Source: Emticicia sp. CRIBPO (GTDB lineage: Bacteria; Bacteroidota; Bacteroidia; Cytophagales; Spirosomataceae). Taken from it: a stretch of 64,000 bases of DNA. A program made the translations under genes and the position numbers. Below the pieces are notes generated by a model. That model saw only the letters and a list, made by a program, of their open reading frames with translations. It did not search any database and was not told the DNA's origin. Where the stretch lies: the NCBI RefSeq assembly GCF_009905725.1, contig NZ_JAAAKV010000006.1, positions 62,001-126,000 on the forward strand, given 5' to 3'. Shown piece by piece: positions 18,028 through 26,328 of this stretch (position 1 is the first letter of the stretch; the number at the start of each line of letters is the position of its first letter).

Positions 18028-18744
18028 ATGGAACTTCAGAAAAACAATTTCGGACTGATGACCAAAGACCTTACCAACTGGCAGGGTCGCAAGGAATGGT
18101 TCTTTAACCGCGAGCATACCGACACGTACGAGCTCTGGTATGAGGGCCGCTACAAAAGAGCCGAAGTATGGCAGAAAAAAGTAATGGGGCAATTGGTCGG
18201 CCAGGACAAGCGGGTAAAAGAACTTCTTGAGTTTGGCTGCGGTACCGGGCGTTTTACCCGCTGGTGGCATGAAATCGGCATTGAAGCCACAGGTGGGGAC
18301 ATTTCTCCTTTTATGCTGGGGCAGGCTGTTCATTTGTTTAAAGGTGACCTCGTCAATGCAGACTCTCATCACATGCCTTTTAAAGACAACACCTTTGATG
18401 CCGTAGCTTTCATCACCACTTTTGAGTACTACAAAGATCCGGTCAAGGTGATCAGGGAAGCCGCCAGGGTGGGTCGTCACGGCATAGGATTCGGGATGAT
18501 GAACCGCAACTCACCCAAGGTGGTCAGGAGGCGGATCCAGGAAGCATTCGGCAAAAACCCTTTTTACGTAACAGCCACTTTTTATACCCCTTCCTTGCTC
18601 ATCGAAAAGATCAATGAAGCCCTGGCAGGAAGGCAATACAGCATTGAATGGTCGTGTACAGGATTGCCGGAGTGGTTCCCGGTGCAGCAATGGAGCGTGC
18701 CTTATGGCGATTTCTTTGGTCTTTATGTCAGGTTTAATGATTAA
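18028..18744 (+). CDS. Class I SAM methyltransferase of the TPP-regulated operon
   Basis: A 238-residue cytoplasmic methyltransferase. Motif I reads LLEFGCGTGRF (about 68-78), followed by the acidic GGDIS after strand 2, the DSHHMPFKDNTFDAVAF stretch with motif IV, and a C-terminal substrate part with WFPVQQW. It belongs to the UbiE/BioC-like Methyltransf_11 group, which does not reveal the substrate. ATG 18028 is taken as the start because longer frames run into the riboswitch. The gene is first in a four-gene unit behind the TPP riboswitch and is 3 nt from the next. The fourth gene encodes a Trm112-like zinc protein; Trm112 proteins activate methyltransferases, so the two may work together. 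A role in thiamin-related chemistry is inferred only from control and neighbours. Confidence 0.88.
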   Translation: MELQKNNFGLMTKDLTNWQGRKEWFFNREHTDTYELWYEGRYKRAEVWQKKVMGQLVGQDKRVKELLEFGCGTGRFTRWWHEIGIEATGGDISPFMLGQAVHLFKGDLVNADSHHMPFKDNTFDAVAFITTFEYYKDPVKVIREAARVGRHGIGFGMMNRNSPKVVRRRIQEAFGKNPFYVTATFYTPSLLIEKINEALAGRQYSIEWSCTGLPEWFPVQQWSVPYGDFFGLYVRFND

Positions 18745-18747
18745 AAC

Positions 18748-19788
18748 ATGGCACTTTCAGGAAAAATAGAGAATACAGATTTTGACAGGATCATCCGCCC
18801 GCAATGCGGATTTAAGCGTCCGGAAGTACTCACCGGGCCTGCTTTCGGGACGGACGTGTCGGTGGTTGATCTGAAAAACGGCCTGGGGCTGGCCATGACC
18901 AGTGACCCGCTGTCGCTCATTCCATCTCTCGGTCTGCAGGAATCAGCCTGGTTGTCGGTTCATTTAATGGCCAATGATATGGCTACCACGGGTTTTGCCC
19001 CGATGTATGCCCAGACGGTCCTTAACCTGCCACCATGGCTGAGTGAAGAAGATTTTGTGACCTACTGGGGTTTTATACATCAATATTGTGAAGAAATCGG
19101 CGTGGCCATTACAGGAGGACATACCGGGGGTATTGAGGGACAGAATTCTACCATTGCAGGTGGAGGCACTATGATCCTGACAGCCCCGCTTGACCAGATC
19201 CGGCTGAGCAACAAAGCCAGGAGCGGAGATGTGATCATACTCACCAAAGAAGCCGCCCTTTCTTCTGCGGCCATCCTGGCCATGAGTTTTCCGGAAACGG
19301 TCACGGATCAGCTCGGTAAAGAAATCTCCGAAAAAGGTGCCGGCTTGTTTTATAAGACCTCCTCGCTGAATGACGGCCTGATTGCGGCCCGCCACGCTTC
19401 GGTGTCTGCCATGCATGATGTAACGGAAGGCGGGGTTCTGGGGGCAATATATGAGATGGCGATTTCTTCAGGGAACGGCGTAAGGGTTGACAAAGACCTC
19501 TTGCCCGTCGGTGAAACACAGAAGGCCATCTGTCGCTTATTCGGACTTGATCCGGGATATTGCATCGGGGCGGGCTCCATGGTGATTGCTGCCCGGAAAG
19601 AGGGTGCCGGGGAGGTCATAGAAGACCTGAACAAAAACGGCATCCAGGCCACCATAGCCGGAGCTTTTACGGCAAAGCAAGACGGGTACACCCTGATCGA
19701 AAACGGGCAGGAAAAACCTTTACCCTATTATCACAAAGACCCTTACTGGGAAGCCTTTTTTAAAGCATATCAAAACGGATGGAAATAA
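18748..19788 (+). CDS. AIR synthase-related protein (PurM/HypE/ThiL fold)
   Basis: A 346-residue protein of the PurM superfamily, which includes ThiL, HypE, SelD and PurM and binds ATP across a dimer. The N-terminal domain has FGTDVSVVD, TSDPLS and the conserved ANDMATTGFAPMYAQTVL stretch; the GGHTGG motif at about 128-133 precedes the C-terminal domain, which has MHDVTEGGVLGAIYEMA typical of HypE and SelD. The usual GDDAAV of ThiL is altered to GTDVSV. Under a TPP riboswitch and next to a ThiE-like gene, the natural guess is a thiamin monophosphate kinase-like step, but the sequence looks closer to HypE than to classic ThiL. It overlaps the next gene by 10 nt. Confidence 0.85.
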   Translation: MALSGKIENTDFDRIIRPQCGFKRPEVLTGPAFGTDVSVVDLKNGLGLAMTSDPLSLIPSLGLQESAWLSVHLMANDMATTGFAPMYAQTVLNLPPWLSEEDFVTYWGFIHQYCEEIGVAITGGHTGGIEGQNSTIAGGGTMILTAPLDQIRLSNKARSGDVIILTKEAALSSAAILAMSFPETVTDQLGKEISEKGAGLFYKTSSLNDGLIAARHASVSAMHDVTEGGVLGAIYEMAISSGNGVRVDKDLLPVGETQKAICRLFGLDPGYCIGAGSMVIAARKEGAGEVIEDLNKNGIQATIAGAFTAKQDGYTLIENGQEKPLPYYHKDPYWEAFFKAYQNGWK

Positions 19789-20420
19789 AAAAATCAGCTA
19801 TAAAAGGAGGCGTTTACCTCGTCATTGACCCTTCTTCAGAGCTCATCACCCTAAAAACAAAGTTACTGGCGGCCCTGGAAAGCGGGGTGGCTGTGATCCA
19901 GATCTGGAATCACTGGCAGGCGGGGCAAAACAAAAAACAGACCATAGAAGAGGTGGGCAAGCTTGCTTCACCGTTCGGAGTGCCTGTACTGATCAATGAA
20001 GACTGGAAACTGATGCAGGATTGTCCTGTACTGGATGGGGTGCATTTTGACCAGGTTCCGGCAAACATGGATGAAATCAGTGCCAGCTTCAAAAAGCCTT
20101 TCTTTTGCGGCATAACCTGCTCCAACGACCTGAGTACCGTGATGTGGGCCGTCGAAAACAAGCTGGATTATGTCTCATTCTGTTCTATGTTTCCCTCTTC
20201 ATCAGCCGGTAGCTGTGAGATCGTCATGCCTGAAAATGTGATCAGAACCAAAGAAATCACGGACATTCCGGTATTTGTGGCGGGGGGGCTTACGCCTGAA
20301 AACGTCGCTGCATTAAAAGAAAATATACCTTTCGACGGCATCGCTGTGATTTCGGGAGTCATGAGCAGCGATAAGCCGGGAGAAAAAGTAACAGCATATT
20401 TAAACGCATTAAAAAAATGA
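19779..20420 (+). CDS. Divergent ThiE-like (thiamine phosphate synthase family) protein
   Basis: A 213-residue TIM-barrel protein. Recognisable elements in order are GVAVIQIW, the LINEDW strand, LDGVHFDQ, CGITCSNDL, LDYVSFCSMFPS, IPVFVAGGLTPENV and FDGIAVISGVM, all in the order of ThiE. Normal ThiE joins HMP diphosphate and thiazole phosphate to thiamin monophosphate. Two of its signatures are changed: the QxREK strand with the catalytic Arg reads QIWNHW, and the GPxFxTxTK loop reads CSMFPSSSAG without the Thr-Lys. Activity on the usual substrates is therefore doubtful. It overlaps the genes on both sides (10 nt and 4 nt), so translation is coupled within the TPP-controlled operon. Confidence 0.85.
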   Translation: MEIKKSAIKGGVYLVIDPSSELITLKTKLLAALESGVAVIQIWNHWQAGQNKKQTIEEVGKLASPFGVPVLINEDWKLMQDCPVLDGVHFDQVPANMDEISASFKKPFFCGITCSNDLSTVMWAVENKLDYVSFCSMFPSSSAGSCEIVMPENVIRTKEITDIPVFVAGGLTPENVAALKENIPFDGIAVISGVMSSDKPGEKVTAYLNALKK

Positions 20421-20677
20421 GATTAAAAACGATTAAAAAACTTTGTTGTCCGCTGGATAAACAAGACCTCACTTTACAAATCATTGCCCAGGATCTGGAT
20501 GAGAACATTCTTGAAGGGATGCTCACCTGCAGCCAGTGTCAGCGTAAATACCCGATCATCCATGGTGTGCCCATCATGTCGCCGGATGAGTATCGTCAGA
20601 CGGCACTTGAGCAACCGGTGATTGACCGCTGGGAGAATGCCCTTTCAAATGCCCAGACCCATTTATTGAATCACTGA
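20417..20677 (+). CDS. Trm112-like zinc-ribbon protein
   Basis: An 86-residue protein. CCPLDKQDL near the start (Cys10-Cys11) and LTCSQCQRKYPI (Cys38, Cys41) form a zinc ribbon, followed by HGVPIMSPDEYR, the YPI...GIPxLxP ending of Trm112/YcaR proteins. In eukaryotes and archaea Trm112 is a small partner that stabilises several SAM methyltransferases. The ATGA overlap with the ThiE-like gene makes it the last gene of the TPP-regulated operon, whose first gene is a methyltransferase; the two are likely partners. The C-terminal 20 residues (VIDRWENALSNAQ) are a helix outside the normal domain. It converges on the Nudix gene with a 5-nt gap. Confidence 0.85.
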   Translation: MRLKTIKKLCCPLDKQDLTLQIIAQDLDENILEGMLTCSQCQRKYPIIHGVPIMSPDEYRQTALEQPVIDRWENALSNAQTHLLNH

Positions 20678-20682
20678 AGGGT

Positions 20683-21123
20683 TTAACGCATGAAAATTTC
20701 GCCGCCTGTACTCATGGCGTCGCTGAGCCAGAAGGGGTTAATGGTGGCGAGGTTTTCGGGAATATGATCAAGGGGAAAGAACTTCAGTTCTTCTGTTTCT
20801 TCATTATGATAACCTGCTATCAGCGGGGCAGTTAAACGGGCTTCAAAATAAGAAGTGATGTATTGGACTGTCCTGTCTTTATAGTGATAAGTCTGGGATG
20901 CAGGGGAAGAATAAACACCCAGAAACCTGATGATTTCTCCGCTTACGCTGGTTTCTTCCCAGATTTCACGCAATACAGCCTCCTGAACAGATTCTCCGAA
21001 TTCAACGTGTCCTGAGATGATGCACCACTGATTCACATCACGGCGTTTCTGGAGTAATACCTCTCCTTTGTCATTGAATATCGCAACGGCAACAGCCGGA
21101 AGAATCTGTTCAGAGGCCTGCAT
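20683..21123 (-). CDS. Nudix hydrolase
   Basis: A 146-residue pyrophosphohydrolase. The Nudix box spans residues 38-60 as GHVEFGESVQEAVLREIWEE then TSV; the catalytic REIWEE is intact, and the Gly that usually follows EET/EEx is Ser59. The N-terminal part (ILPAVAVAIFNDKGEVLLQKR) is the standard first strand set. It resembles the ADP-ribose or (deoxy)nucleotide class but lacks a feature that fixes the substrate. It starts 2 nt after the lipoprotein gene on the same strand and converges on the thiamin operon. Confidence 0.9.
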   Translation of the reverse strand: MQASEQILPAVAVAIFNDKGEVLLQKRRDVNQWCIISGHVEFGESVQEAVLREIWEETSVSGEIIRFLGVYSSPASQTYHYKDRTVQYITSYFEARLTAPLIAGYHNEETEELKFFPLDHIPENLATINPFWLSDAMSTGGEIFMR

Positions 21124-21125
21124 GA

Positions 21126-21488
21126 TTAATTAAGTTCTCTTACGGTAATATAGTTGTCTTGCTCGAGCATCCAGGCATCGCCTTTTACCTTGACGGTTTC
21201 CCCTGGTTTTACAGTTTTATACTGCTTCGGATCCTTCATATTGGGAATACTGATGGTCAGAAAATAGACCTCGTCCTTGCCCGTAACGATTTGTGCGGTG
21301 TACCCGTCTTTCCCCATCGTTATTTCCTTTACTTTTCCTTCTACTTCAATGGGTTTCATAGGCGACTCCTCTATCCGGGTAGTGTCTGCAACCACTTCAA
21401 TGGGCTCCTCTTCCTCTTCTTCAGCTTTTGGTGAGCTGCATGAGATAATAACGGCCGCTAAGGCCAATGTTTTGATCAGGCTTTTCAT
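21126..21488 (-). CDS. Putative lipoprotein of unknown function
   Basis: A 120-residue exported protein. MKSLIKTLALAAVIISC is a lipoprotein signal (Cys17), followed by an acidic linker with seven Glu residues in a row of eight, and a domain of about 65 residues (from IEVEGKVKEI to YITVREL) with the strand spacing of an OB fold or similar small barrel. No family name can be given. It is 2 nt upstream of the Nudix gene and probably co-transcribed. The acidic linker resembles surface-export signals of Bacteroidota lipoproteins. Confidence 0.7.
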   Translation of the reverse strand: MKSLIKTLALAAVIISCSSPKAEEEEEEPIEVVADTTRIEESPMKPIEVEGKVKEITMGKDGYTAQIVTGKDEVYFLTISIPNMKDPKQYKTVKPGETVKVKGDAWMLEQDNYITVRELN

Positions 21489-21773
21489 ACATGTTAAGGT
21501 TTAAAATCCCTGTGAGTTTTTAATAAACAAAATCAGGAATTAGCAAAAATATCCATTCAGGTTGATTATAAAAATGAATATTCCTGGATTAGTTTCATAA
21601 TTTCCATTCAATGGTCGAGTCAGAATTGAGAACGTATAAACCGATTCAATTAGTTTTGTAAATCAGATATTTTTTTGAGAATAGTCAATGCCGTTGATCT
21701 GATGATATATGGCATTTTACCCGGTCTGTTACGGCCGTTTAATAAAATCAAACAGGCAAATCATCCCGACAGC
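21489..21773. other. Divergent intergenic region
   Basis: AT-rich DNA between the lipoprotein gene and the rhamnosidase gene. Apart from the promoter at its right end I see no structured element, repeat or coding frame. Confidence 0.5.
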
Positions 21774-21803
21774 TTTGTGTGGCCGCTTAAATTTGTATCT
21801 TTG
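21774..21803 (+). promoter_or_regulatory. Promoter of the rhamnosidase gene
   Basis: TTTG at 21774-21777 and TATCTTTG at 21796-21803 are separated by 18 nt, which fits the Bacteroidota consensus TTTG-N19-TAnnTTTG. The start codon lies 32 nt downstream. Confidence 0.7.
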
Positions 21804-21835
21804 AAAATTCTATTAACTACGGAATCTAAAACTTT

Positions 21836-24625
21836 ATGAAATCTGCAAAGACCTTTTTTATTGTTCTGTTCTTTATTTCTGCTCAATTATCCTATTCACA
21901 AACGGTAGAAAACCTCAAAGTCGAATATCAGGCCAGGCCGCTGGGTGTTGAAACCCAATCCCCCAGGTTATCATGGCAAATCAAATCTCCTAAAAGAGGA
22001 ACAACCCAGACCTTTTACCAGATACTGGTGTCGGATGATGAAAAAACGCTGGCTAAAAATATCGGGAATGTATGGGACAGCAAAAAAATAAAATCAGACC
22101 AGTCGCTCTGGATCGAGTATAAAGGCAAACCGCTTGAATCCCGCAAAAGATATTTCTGGAAAGTAAAAATATGGAATGAGCTGGCTAAAATGAGTGCTTT
22201 CAGTGAAGTCTCTTATTGGGAAATGGGTCTGTTAAACAAAGACGACTGGTCGGCCAGATGGATCGGCATGAAAGGGACAGAGGGTAAACCGCCGAAGTCA
22301 GTTGAACTTGACAAGACCTTTAACCTGGGCAAAAGAGCCGTAAGGGCCAGGATTTATGTTTCAGGGCTGGGAGCTTATCACCTGATATTCAACGGTAAAA
22401 AAGTCGGCAATGATTTTCTGACACCCGGCTGGACCCATTACCTTAAAACGGTTCATTATCAGACCTATGAAATTGACCCGGAAAACCTTACGATAGGATC
22501 GAATTTTATAACCGCTACCCTGGGCAGCGGCTGGTGGAGCAGCGGACTCGGCTGGGGTGGTGGCAACCACCGCTACAGCGAAGGTCCGTGCAGACTATTG
22601 TTCCAGATGGAAATGGAATTTTATGACGGCAGCCGCCAGACGGTGGTCTCAGACGCCTCGTGGCAGGTCAGGACCTCTCCTATCACTTCAAACTCTATTT
22701 ACCATGGCGAAACCTATGACTCCAGGCTTGAGTACAACAAGCTCTGGAAAAAAGCTGATGTACTGGACGATCTCGAAAATACCACCAGCCTTTTCGGGAC
22801 CGAGGCCGCCGCTAACATCAGAGAGGAAAGTGAAAAATTCAGTACAGCCAATATCGCCCTGAAATCATCGCCTTCGACACAGATAGAAGTGATCCAGGAA
22901 ATAAAAGCGATCAGCATCACCGAGCCGCGAAAAGGGCGATATGTATTTGATTTCGGCCAGAACCTCGTCGGATATGCCCATCTGGCTGTGGAAGGAAAGG
23001 CCGGGAAAGAAATCACCATGAAATTTGCAGAACTTCTGACTGACAAAGGGCTGGCTGATCAGGCCAACCTGAGAAGCATCAGACCCACAGACAAATTCAT
23101 TCTGAAAGGCTACGGTGTAGAGCAATGGGAGCCTAAATTTACTTATCATGGTTTCAGGTATGTCGAAGTGGAGGGGCTCCCTTCCAAACCGGATAAGAAT
23201 ACACTGGTAGCTAAAGTGATTCACAATAATGTACCCTTTACCGGGGAATTTACCTGTTCCAATGAACTGCTGAATAAGATTTATAAAAATATCACCTGGG
23301 GGCAACGGTCCAACATGCACAGCGTACCCACAGATTGCCCTCAGCGTGACGAACGCCTGGGCTGGATGGGAGACGCCCAGATTTTTGCCCCTACGGCAAG
23401 CTATATCATGGACATGAACGGCTTTTTTGCTAAATGGATGAAAGATATTACGGATTCTCAGCACAGTTCTGGGTATGTTTATGATGTTAACCCGAAGATG
23501 GTGGTGGGCGGCCCTTCAAAGCCGGCCTGGGGCGATGCCCTGGTGATTGTGCCCTGGAGGATGTATCAGTTTTATGGTGACAAAAGAATATTGGAAGAGA
23601 ATTACGAGGCTATGAAAAAGTGGGTGAATTACCTCAACAATCACCCTAATACAAAACAAAACGGCATTTACCATTTTCAGTCCGGAGAAGGCGAAAAAGC
23701 ATGGTACGGCTATGGCGACTGGGTTCCGGTAGAAAACTCTCCAACCAAACCCATCGGTGGAAGTTATCAGTATTTCAGCAACCAGATAATGGCCCAAACG
23801 GCCAGAATACTGGAGAAAAGCCAGGACGCGGCCGAATTTGAAAAAACGACCCAGCAGATCAAGCTGAAGTATAATGAACTGTACTTTGACAAAGCCGGCT
23901 CGCAATATGAAGGTAAAACACAGGGAGCTAACCTGATCCCGCTTTCTTTAGGCCTGACCCAGGATGCCGACAAAGCAGCGGTGGCGGCCAATATTGCTGA
24001 AAATGTAAAAAACCACCAGAAGCACCTGACCACCGGTTTTCTTTCCACTGCCATGCTTCTGCCGGTACTCAGCGAGTCTGGAAATCATGAACTGGCCTAT
24101 GAAGTAGTCAATCAGAAAACCTACCCGGGCTGGGGTTATATGATAGAAAAAGGAGCCACAACGATGTGGGAGCTCTGGAATTCGGACACCGAAAAACCGG
24201 AAGGTATGAATTCCCGTAATCACTTTGCCTACGGTTCTGTTGGTGAGTGGTTTTATGGTTACCTGGCGGGTATCCGTCCGGATGACAGCGGAGCAGGATT
24301 CAGGAAATTTAAAATTGCACCGATGCCGGTGGGTGATCTGACATCAGCCTCGGCTTCTTATTTGTCTCCCTACGGGCAGATCAGGTCTTCCTGGACCAAG
24401 ACGGGCGATAAGTTTACGCTGAAAATATCAGTTCCGGCCAATACCTCAGCCACAGTAGAAATTCCGAATACAGCAAACGGTAACCTGAAAGAAACCGGCA
24501 AAGTGTTGCTGGCTAAAGGCAAGCAGCCTAAAATACTATTGCCCGGTATAAAAGTAGTAAAAGCAGATGCGAAGGTGGTTACTCTGCAGGTTTTAAGCGG
24601 TGACTATGAGTTTGTTACAGAATGA
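21836..24625 (+). CDS. Alpha-L-rhamnosidase, GH78
   Basis: A 929-residue exported glycoside hydrolase that removes terminal alpha-L-rhamnose from plant glycosides or polysaccharides. MKSAKTFFIVLFFISAQLSYSQ is a signal peptide. Two N-terminal beta-sandwich domains lead to the carbohydrate-binding part, then the (alpha/alpha)6 barrel, whose signature DCPQRDERLGWMGDAQ starts at Asp500. A GATTMWELW stretch near residue 777 and a C-terminal beta domain complete the family layout. No SusC/SusD pair or sugar regulator is adjacent, so it is not in a typical polysaccharide utilisation locus. cysC follows after 40 nt on the same strand and may share the transcript. Confidence 0.95.
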   Translation: MKSAKTFFIVLFFISAQLSYSQTVENLKVEYQARPLGVETQSPRLSWQIKSPKRGTTQTFYQILVSDDEKTLAKNIGNVWDSKKIKSDQSLWIEYKGKPLESRKRYFWKVKIWNELAKMSAFSEVSYWEMGLLNKDDWSARWIGMKGTEGKPPKSVELDKTFNLGKRAVRARIYVSGLGAYHLIFNGKKVGNDFLTPGWTHYLKTVHYQTYEIDPENLTIGSNFITATLGSGWWSSGLGWGGGNHRYSEGPCRLLFQMEMEFYDGSRQTVVSDASWQVRTSPITSNSIYHGETYDSRLEYNKLWKKADVLDDLENTTSLFGTEAAANIREESEKFSTANIALKSSPSTQIEVIQEIKAISITEPRKGRYVFDFGQNLVGYAHLAVEGKAGKEITMKFAELLTDKGLADQANLRSIRPTDKFILKGYGVEQWEPKFTYHGFRYVEVEGLPSKPDKNTLVAKVIHNNVPFTGEFTCSNELLNKIYKNITWGQRSNMHSVPTDCPQRDERLGWMGDAQIFAPTASYIMDMNGFFAKWMKDITDSQHSSGYVYDVNPKMVVGGPSKPAWGDALVIVPWRMYQFYGDKRILEENYEAMKKWVNYLNNHPNTKQNGIYHFQSGEGEKAWYGYGDWVPVENSPTKPIGGSYQYFSNQIMAQTARILEKSQDAAEFEKTTQQIKLKYNELYFDKAGSQYEGKTQGANLIPLSLGLTQDADKAAVAANIAENVKNHQKHLTTGFLSTAMLLPVLSESGNHELAYEVVNQKTYPGWGYMIEKGATTMWELWNSDTEKPEGMNSRNHFAYGSVGEWFYGYLAGIRPDDSGAGFRKFKIAPMPVGDLTSASASYLSPYGQIRSSWTKTGDKFTLKISVPANTSATVEIPNTANGNLKETGKVLLAKGKQPKILLPGIKVVKADAKVVTLQVLSGDYEFVTE

Positions 24626-24665
24626 TGAAACTTTGATTACAAAAATATAAATAATACCTCCGGCC

Positions 24666-25190
24666 ATGACACTTTTAAAAAACAAATGCCTGTGGCTCAC
24701 CGGGTTGTCGGGTTCGGGCAAAAGCACCATTGCCAATGCCCTGCAGGCAATGCTGGAAAAAGAAGGCCTCCGGGTGAAAATCCTGGATGGTGATATCCTG
24801 CGTACGGGACTTAATGCCGACCTGGGATTTTCTGCCGCAGACCGCCAGGAAAATATCCGGAGGGTTGCTCATGTATCGAAGCTGTTCCTTGACGAAGGAT
24901 ATTGGGTATTGTCAGCCTTCATCACCCCCGCCGAAAGCCTCAGAACCCTGGCCAGGAGTATTGTCGGGGAGGAAGATTACATCGAAATTTTTGTCCGGGC
25001 CAGTTATGAAGTCTGCCGGAAACGCGACCCGAAAGGCCTCTACAAAAAAGTAGCAGAAGGCAAGATCACTGATTTCACAGGACTTGATTCGGTATTCGAA
25101 GTCCCCCTGAACCCGGCCCTGGTGGCTGACACGGAGGCAGACACTCATGAAGAAACGATTCAGAAAATACTGGATTTTATAAGGCAATAG
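24666..25190 (+). CDS. cysC: Adenylylsulfate kinase
   Basis: APS kinase phosphorylates adenosine 5'-phosphosulfate to PAPS, the activated sulfate used in assimilation and sulfation. The 174 residues hold the P-loop GLSGSGKS (13-20), the DGDILRTGLNADLGFSAADR substrate loop, the NIRRVAHVSKLFLDEG lid helix and the FITP strand. The second part has RDPKGLYKKVAEG, the usual KGLYKKARxG. It is not next to cysD, cysN or cysH, and lies 40 nt behind a secreted rhamnosidase gene. Since PAPS also serves sulfotransferases, a link with polysaccharides is possible but unsupported here. Confidence 0.95.
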   Translation: MTLLKNKCLWLTGLSGSGKSTIANALQAMLEKEGLRVKILDGDILRTGLNADLGFSAADRQENIRRVAHVSKLFLDEGYWVLSAFITPAESLRTLARSIVGEEDYIEIFVRASYEVCRKRDPKGLYKKVAEGKITDFTGLDSVFEVPLNPALVADTEADTHEETIQKILDFIRQ

Positions 25191-25248
25191 TCATTTTCTG
25201 AGAAGTAAAAAAATGACAAATGTGCCCGCCATACCAAAGCCAAATACT

Positions 25249-25256
25249 TATCTTTG
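25249..25256 (+). promoter_or_regulatory. -7 element for the ferredoxin gene
   Basis: TATCTTTG matches TAnnTTTG exactly and lies 39 nt before the ATG at 25296. It also argues against starting translation at 25254. Confidence 0.6.
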
Positions 25257-25295
25257 CAGTCAATCCCGGAAAAGGGAACAGACAAAAGAAAATTT

Positions 25296-25598
25296 ATGAA
25301 ATTTAAGAAACACGTTTTTATTTGTACCAACGACAAAGATGCTCCCAAAAAGAGCTGTGGCAGCGGCCGTGGCATGGAATTGGTAAATGCTTTTAAAGAA
25401 GGCCTGAAAGACAGGAACCTTCAGACCGAAATCAGGGCTCAGAAAGCCGGATGTCTCGATATGTGTGCCTTCGGTCCTTCTATGGTGGTTTACCCTGAAG
25501 GCGTTTTTTATGGCAATGTTACGCCTGCAGATGTCGAAGAAATCATCGAAAATCACCTGGTAAACGACCAGCCGGTAGAAAGACTGATTATTGCCTGA
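25296..25598 (+). CDS. Thioredoxin-like [2Fe-2S] ferredoxin
   Basis: A 100-residue ferredoxin with the thioredoxin fold, like the NuoE C-terminal domain or the Aquifex Fd4 type. The four probable cluster ligands are Cys10 (FICTND), Cys20 (KSCGSG), Cys53 and Cys57 (GCLDMC, then FGPSMVVYPEG). Such proteins carry electrons in the cytoplasm; the partner is unknown. ATG 25296 is chosen since the segment before it contains the promoter and gives no family similarity. The HAD nucleotidase gene begins 3 nt after the stop, so the two are probably one transcript. Confidence 0.9.
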   Translation: MKFKKHVFICTNDKDAPKKSCGSGRGMELVNAFKEGLKDRNLQTEIRAQKAGCLDMCAFGPSMVVYPEGVFYGNVTPADVEEIIENHLVNDQPVERLIIA

Positions 25599-25601
25599 CA
25601 A

Positions 25602-26300
25602 GTGAGTTCATTCAAGCATATATTTTTTGATCTTGATCATACTCTCTGGGACTTCGAAAGGAATTCCAGAGAGTGTCTTGTTGAAATTTTCAACGAATTC
25701 CGCCTGGACAACCTGGGCATTGAAACCGCGGAAACTTTTACCGGCACGTTTCTCACCATCAATTACCAGCTCTGGAACCTGCTGGACACACGGGTCATCA
25801 CCCATGAAGAATTAAGAAGGCGAAGATTCGGAGAAGCTCTGGCTCAGTTGGGAGCGACGGTGTCTGAAGACAGAAGCCTTGAAATGAACGAATTCTTCCT
25901 GCAGGCTTTGCCGTCCAAACAACACCTGATTCCGGGTGGAAAAGAAATCCTGGACTATCTGAGTCCCAATTATGCCCTGCACATCATCAGCAATGGTTTT
26001 CATGAAGTACAGCTCCGCAAAATGAAAAGTTCGGGTATTCATGATTACTTCAGGGAGATAGTGACCAATGAGGTCGCCAATGCCAGAAAACCTGAAAAAG
26101 CGATATTTGATTTTGCTTTGAATGCCGCCGGAGCTACCACCGACAACTCTATCATGATCGGCGACAATATTGAGGCTGATGTCAACGGGGCCCTTAACGC
26201 CGGACTGGCCTGTGTTTACTTCAACCCTGATTCCAATCCAAGCCCTTATGAATCACACCTCGAAGTTAAATCGCTGGATGAATTAAGAGAGATATTATGA
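25602..26300 (+). CDS. HAD-superfamily hydrolase, YjjG-like nucleotidase
   Basis: A 232-residue phosphatase of the HAD superfamily, subfamily IA. Motif I is FFDLDHTLWDF (about 8-18) with the nucleophile Asp, motif II is HIISNG, motif III is the Lys of NARKPEKAIF, and motif IV is MIGDNIEAD. The long helical cap between motifs I and II and the LWDFE after motif I match the YjjG group, which dephosphorylates non-canonical pyrimidine nucleotides such as 5-fluoro-dUMP. Translation starts at GTG 25602, only 3 nt after the ferredoxin stop. Confidence 0.88.
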   Translation: MSSFKHIFFDLDHTLWDFERNSRECLVEIFNEFRLDNLGIETAETFTGTFLTINYQLWNLLDTRVITHEELRRRRFGEALAQLGATVSEDRSLEMNEFFLQALPSKQHLIPGGKEILDYLSPNYALHIISNGFHEVQLRKMKSSGIHDYFREIVTNEVANARKPEKAIFDFALNAAGATTDNSIMIGDNIEADVNGALNAGLACVYFNPDSNPSPYESHLEVKSLDELREIL

Positions 26301-26328
26301 TGATGGAAAATGGACATTCTCTATCGCC

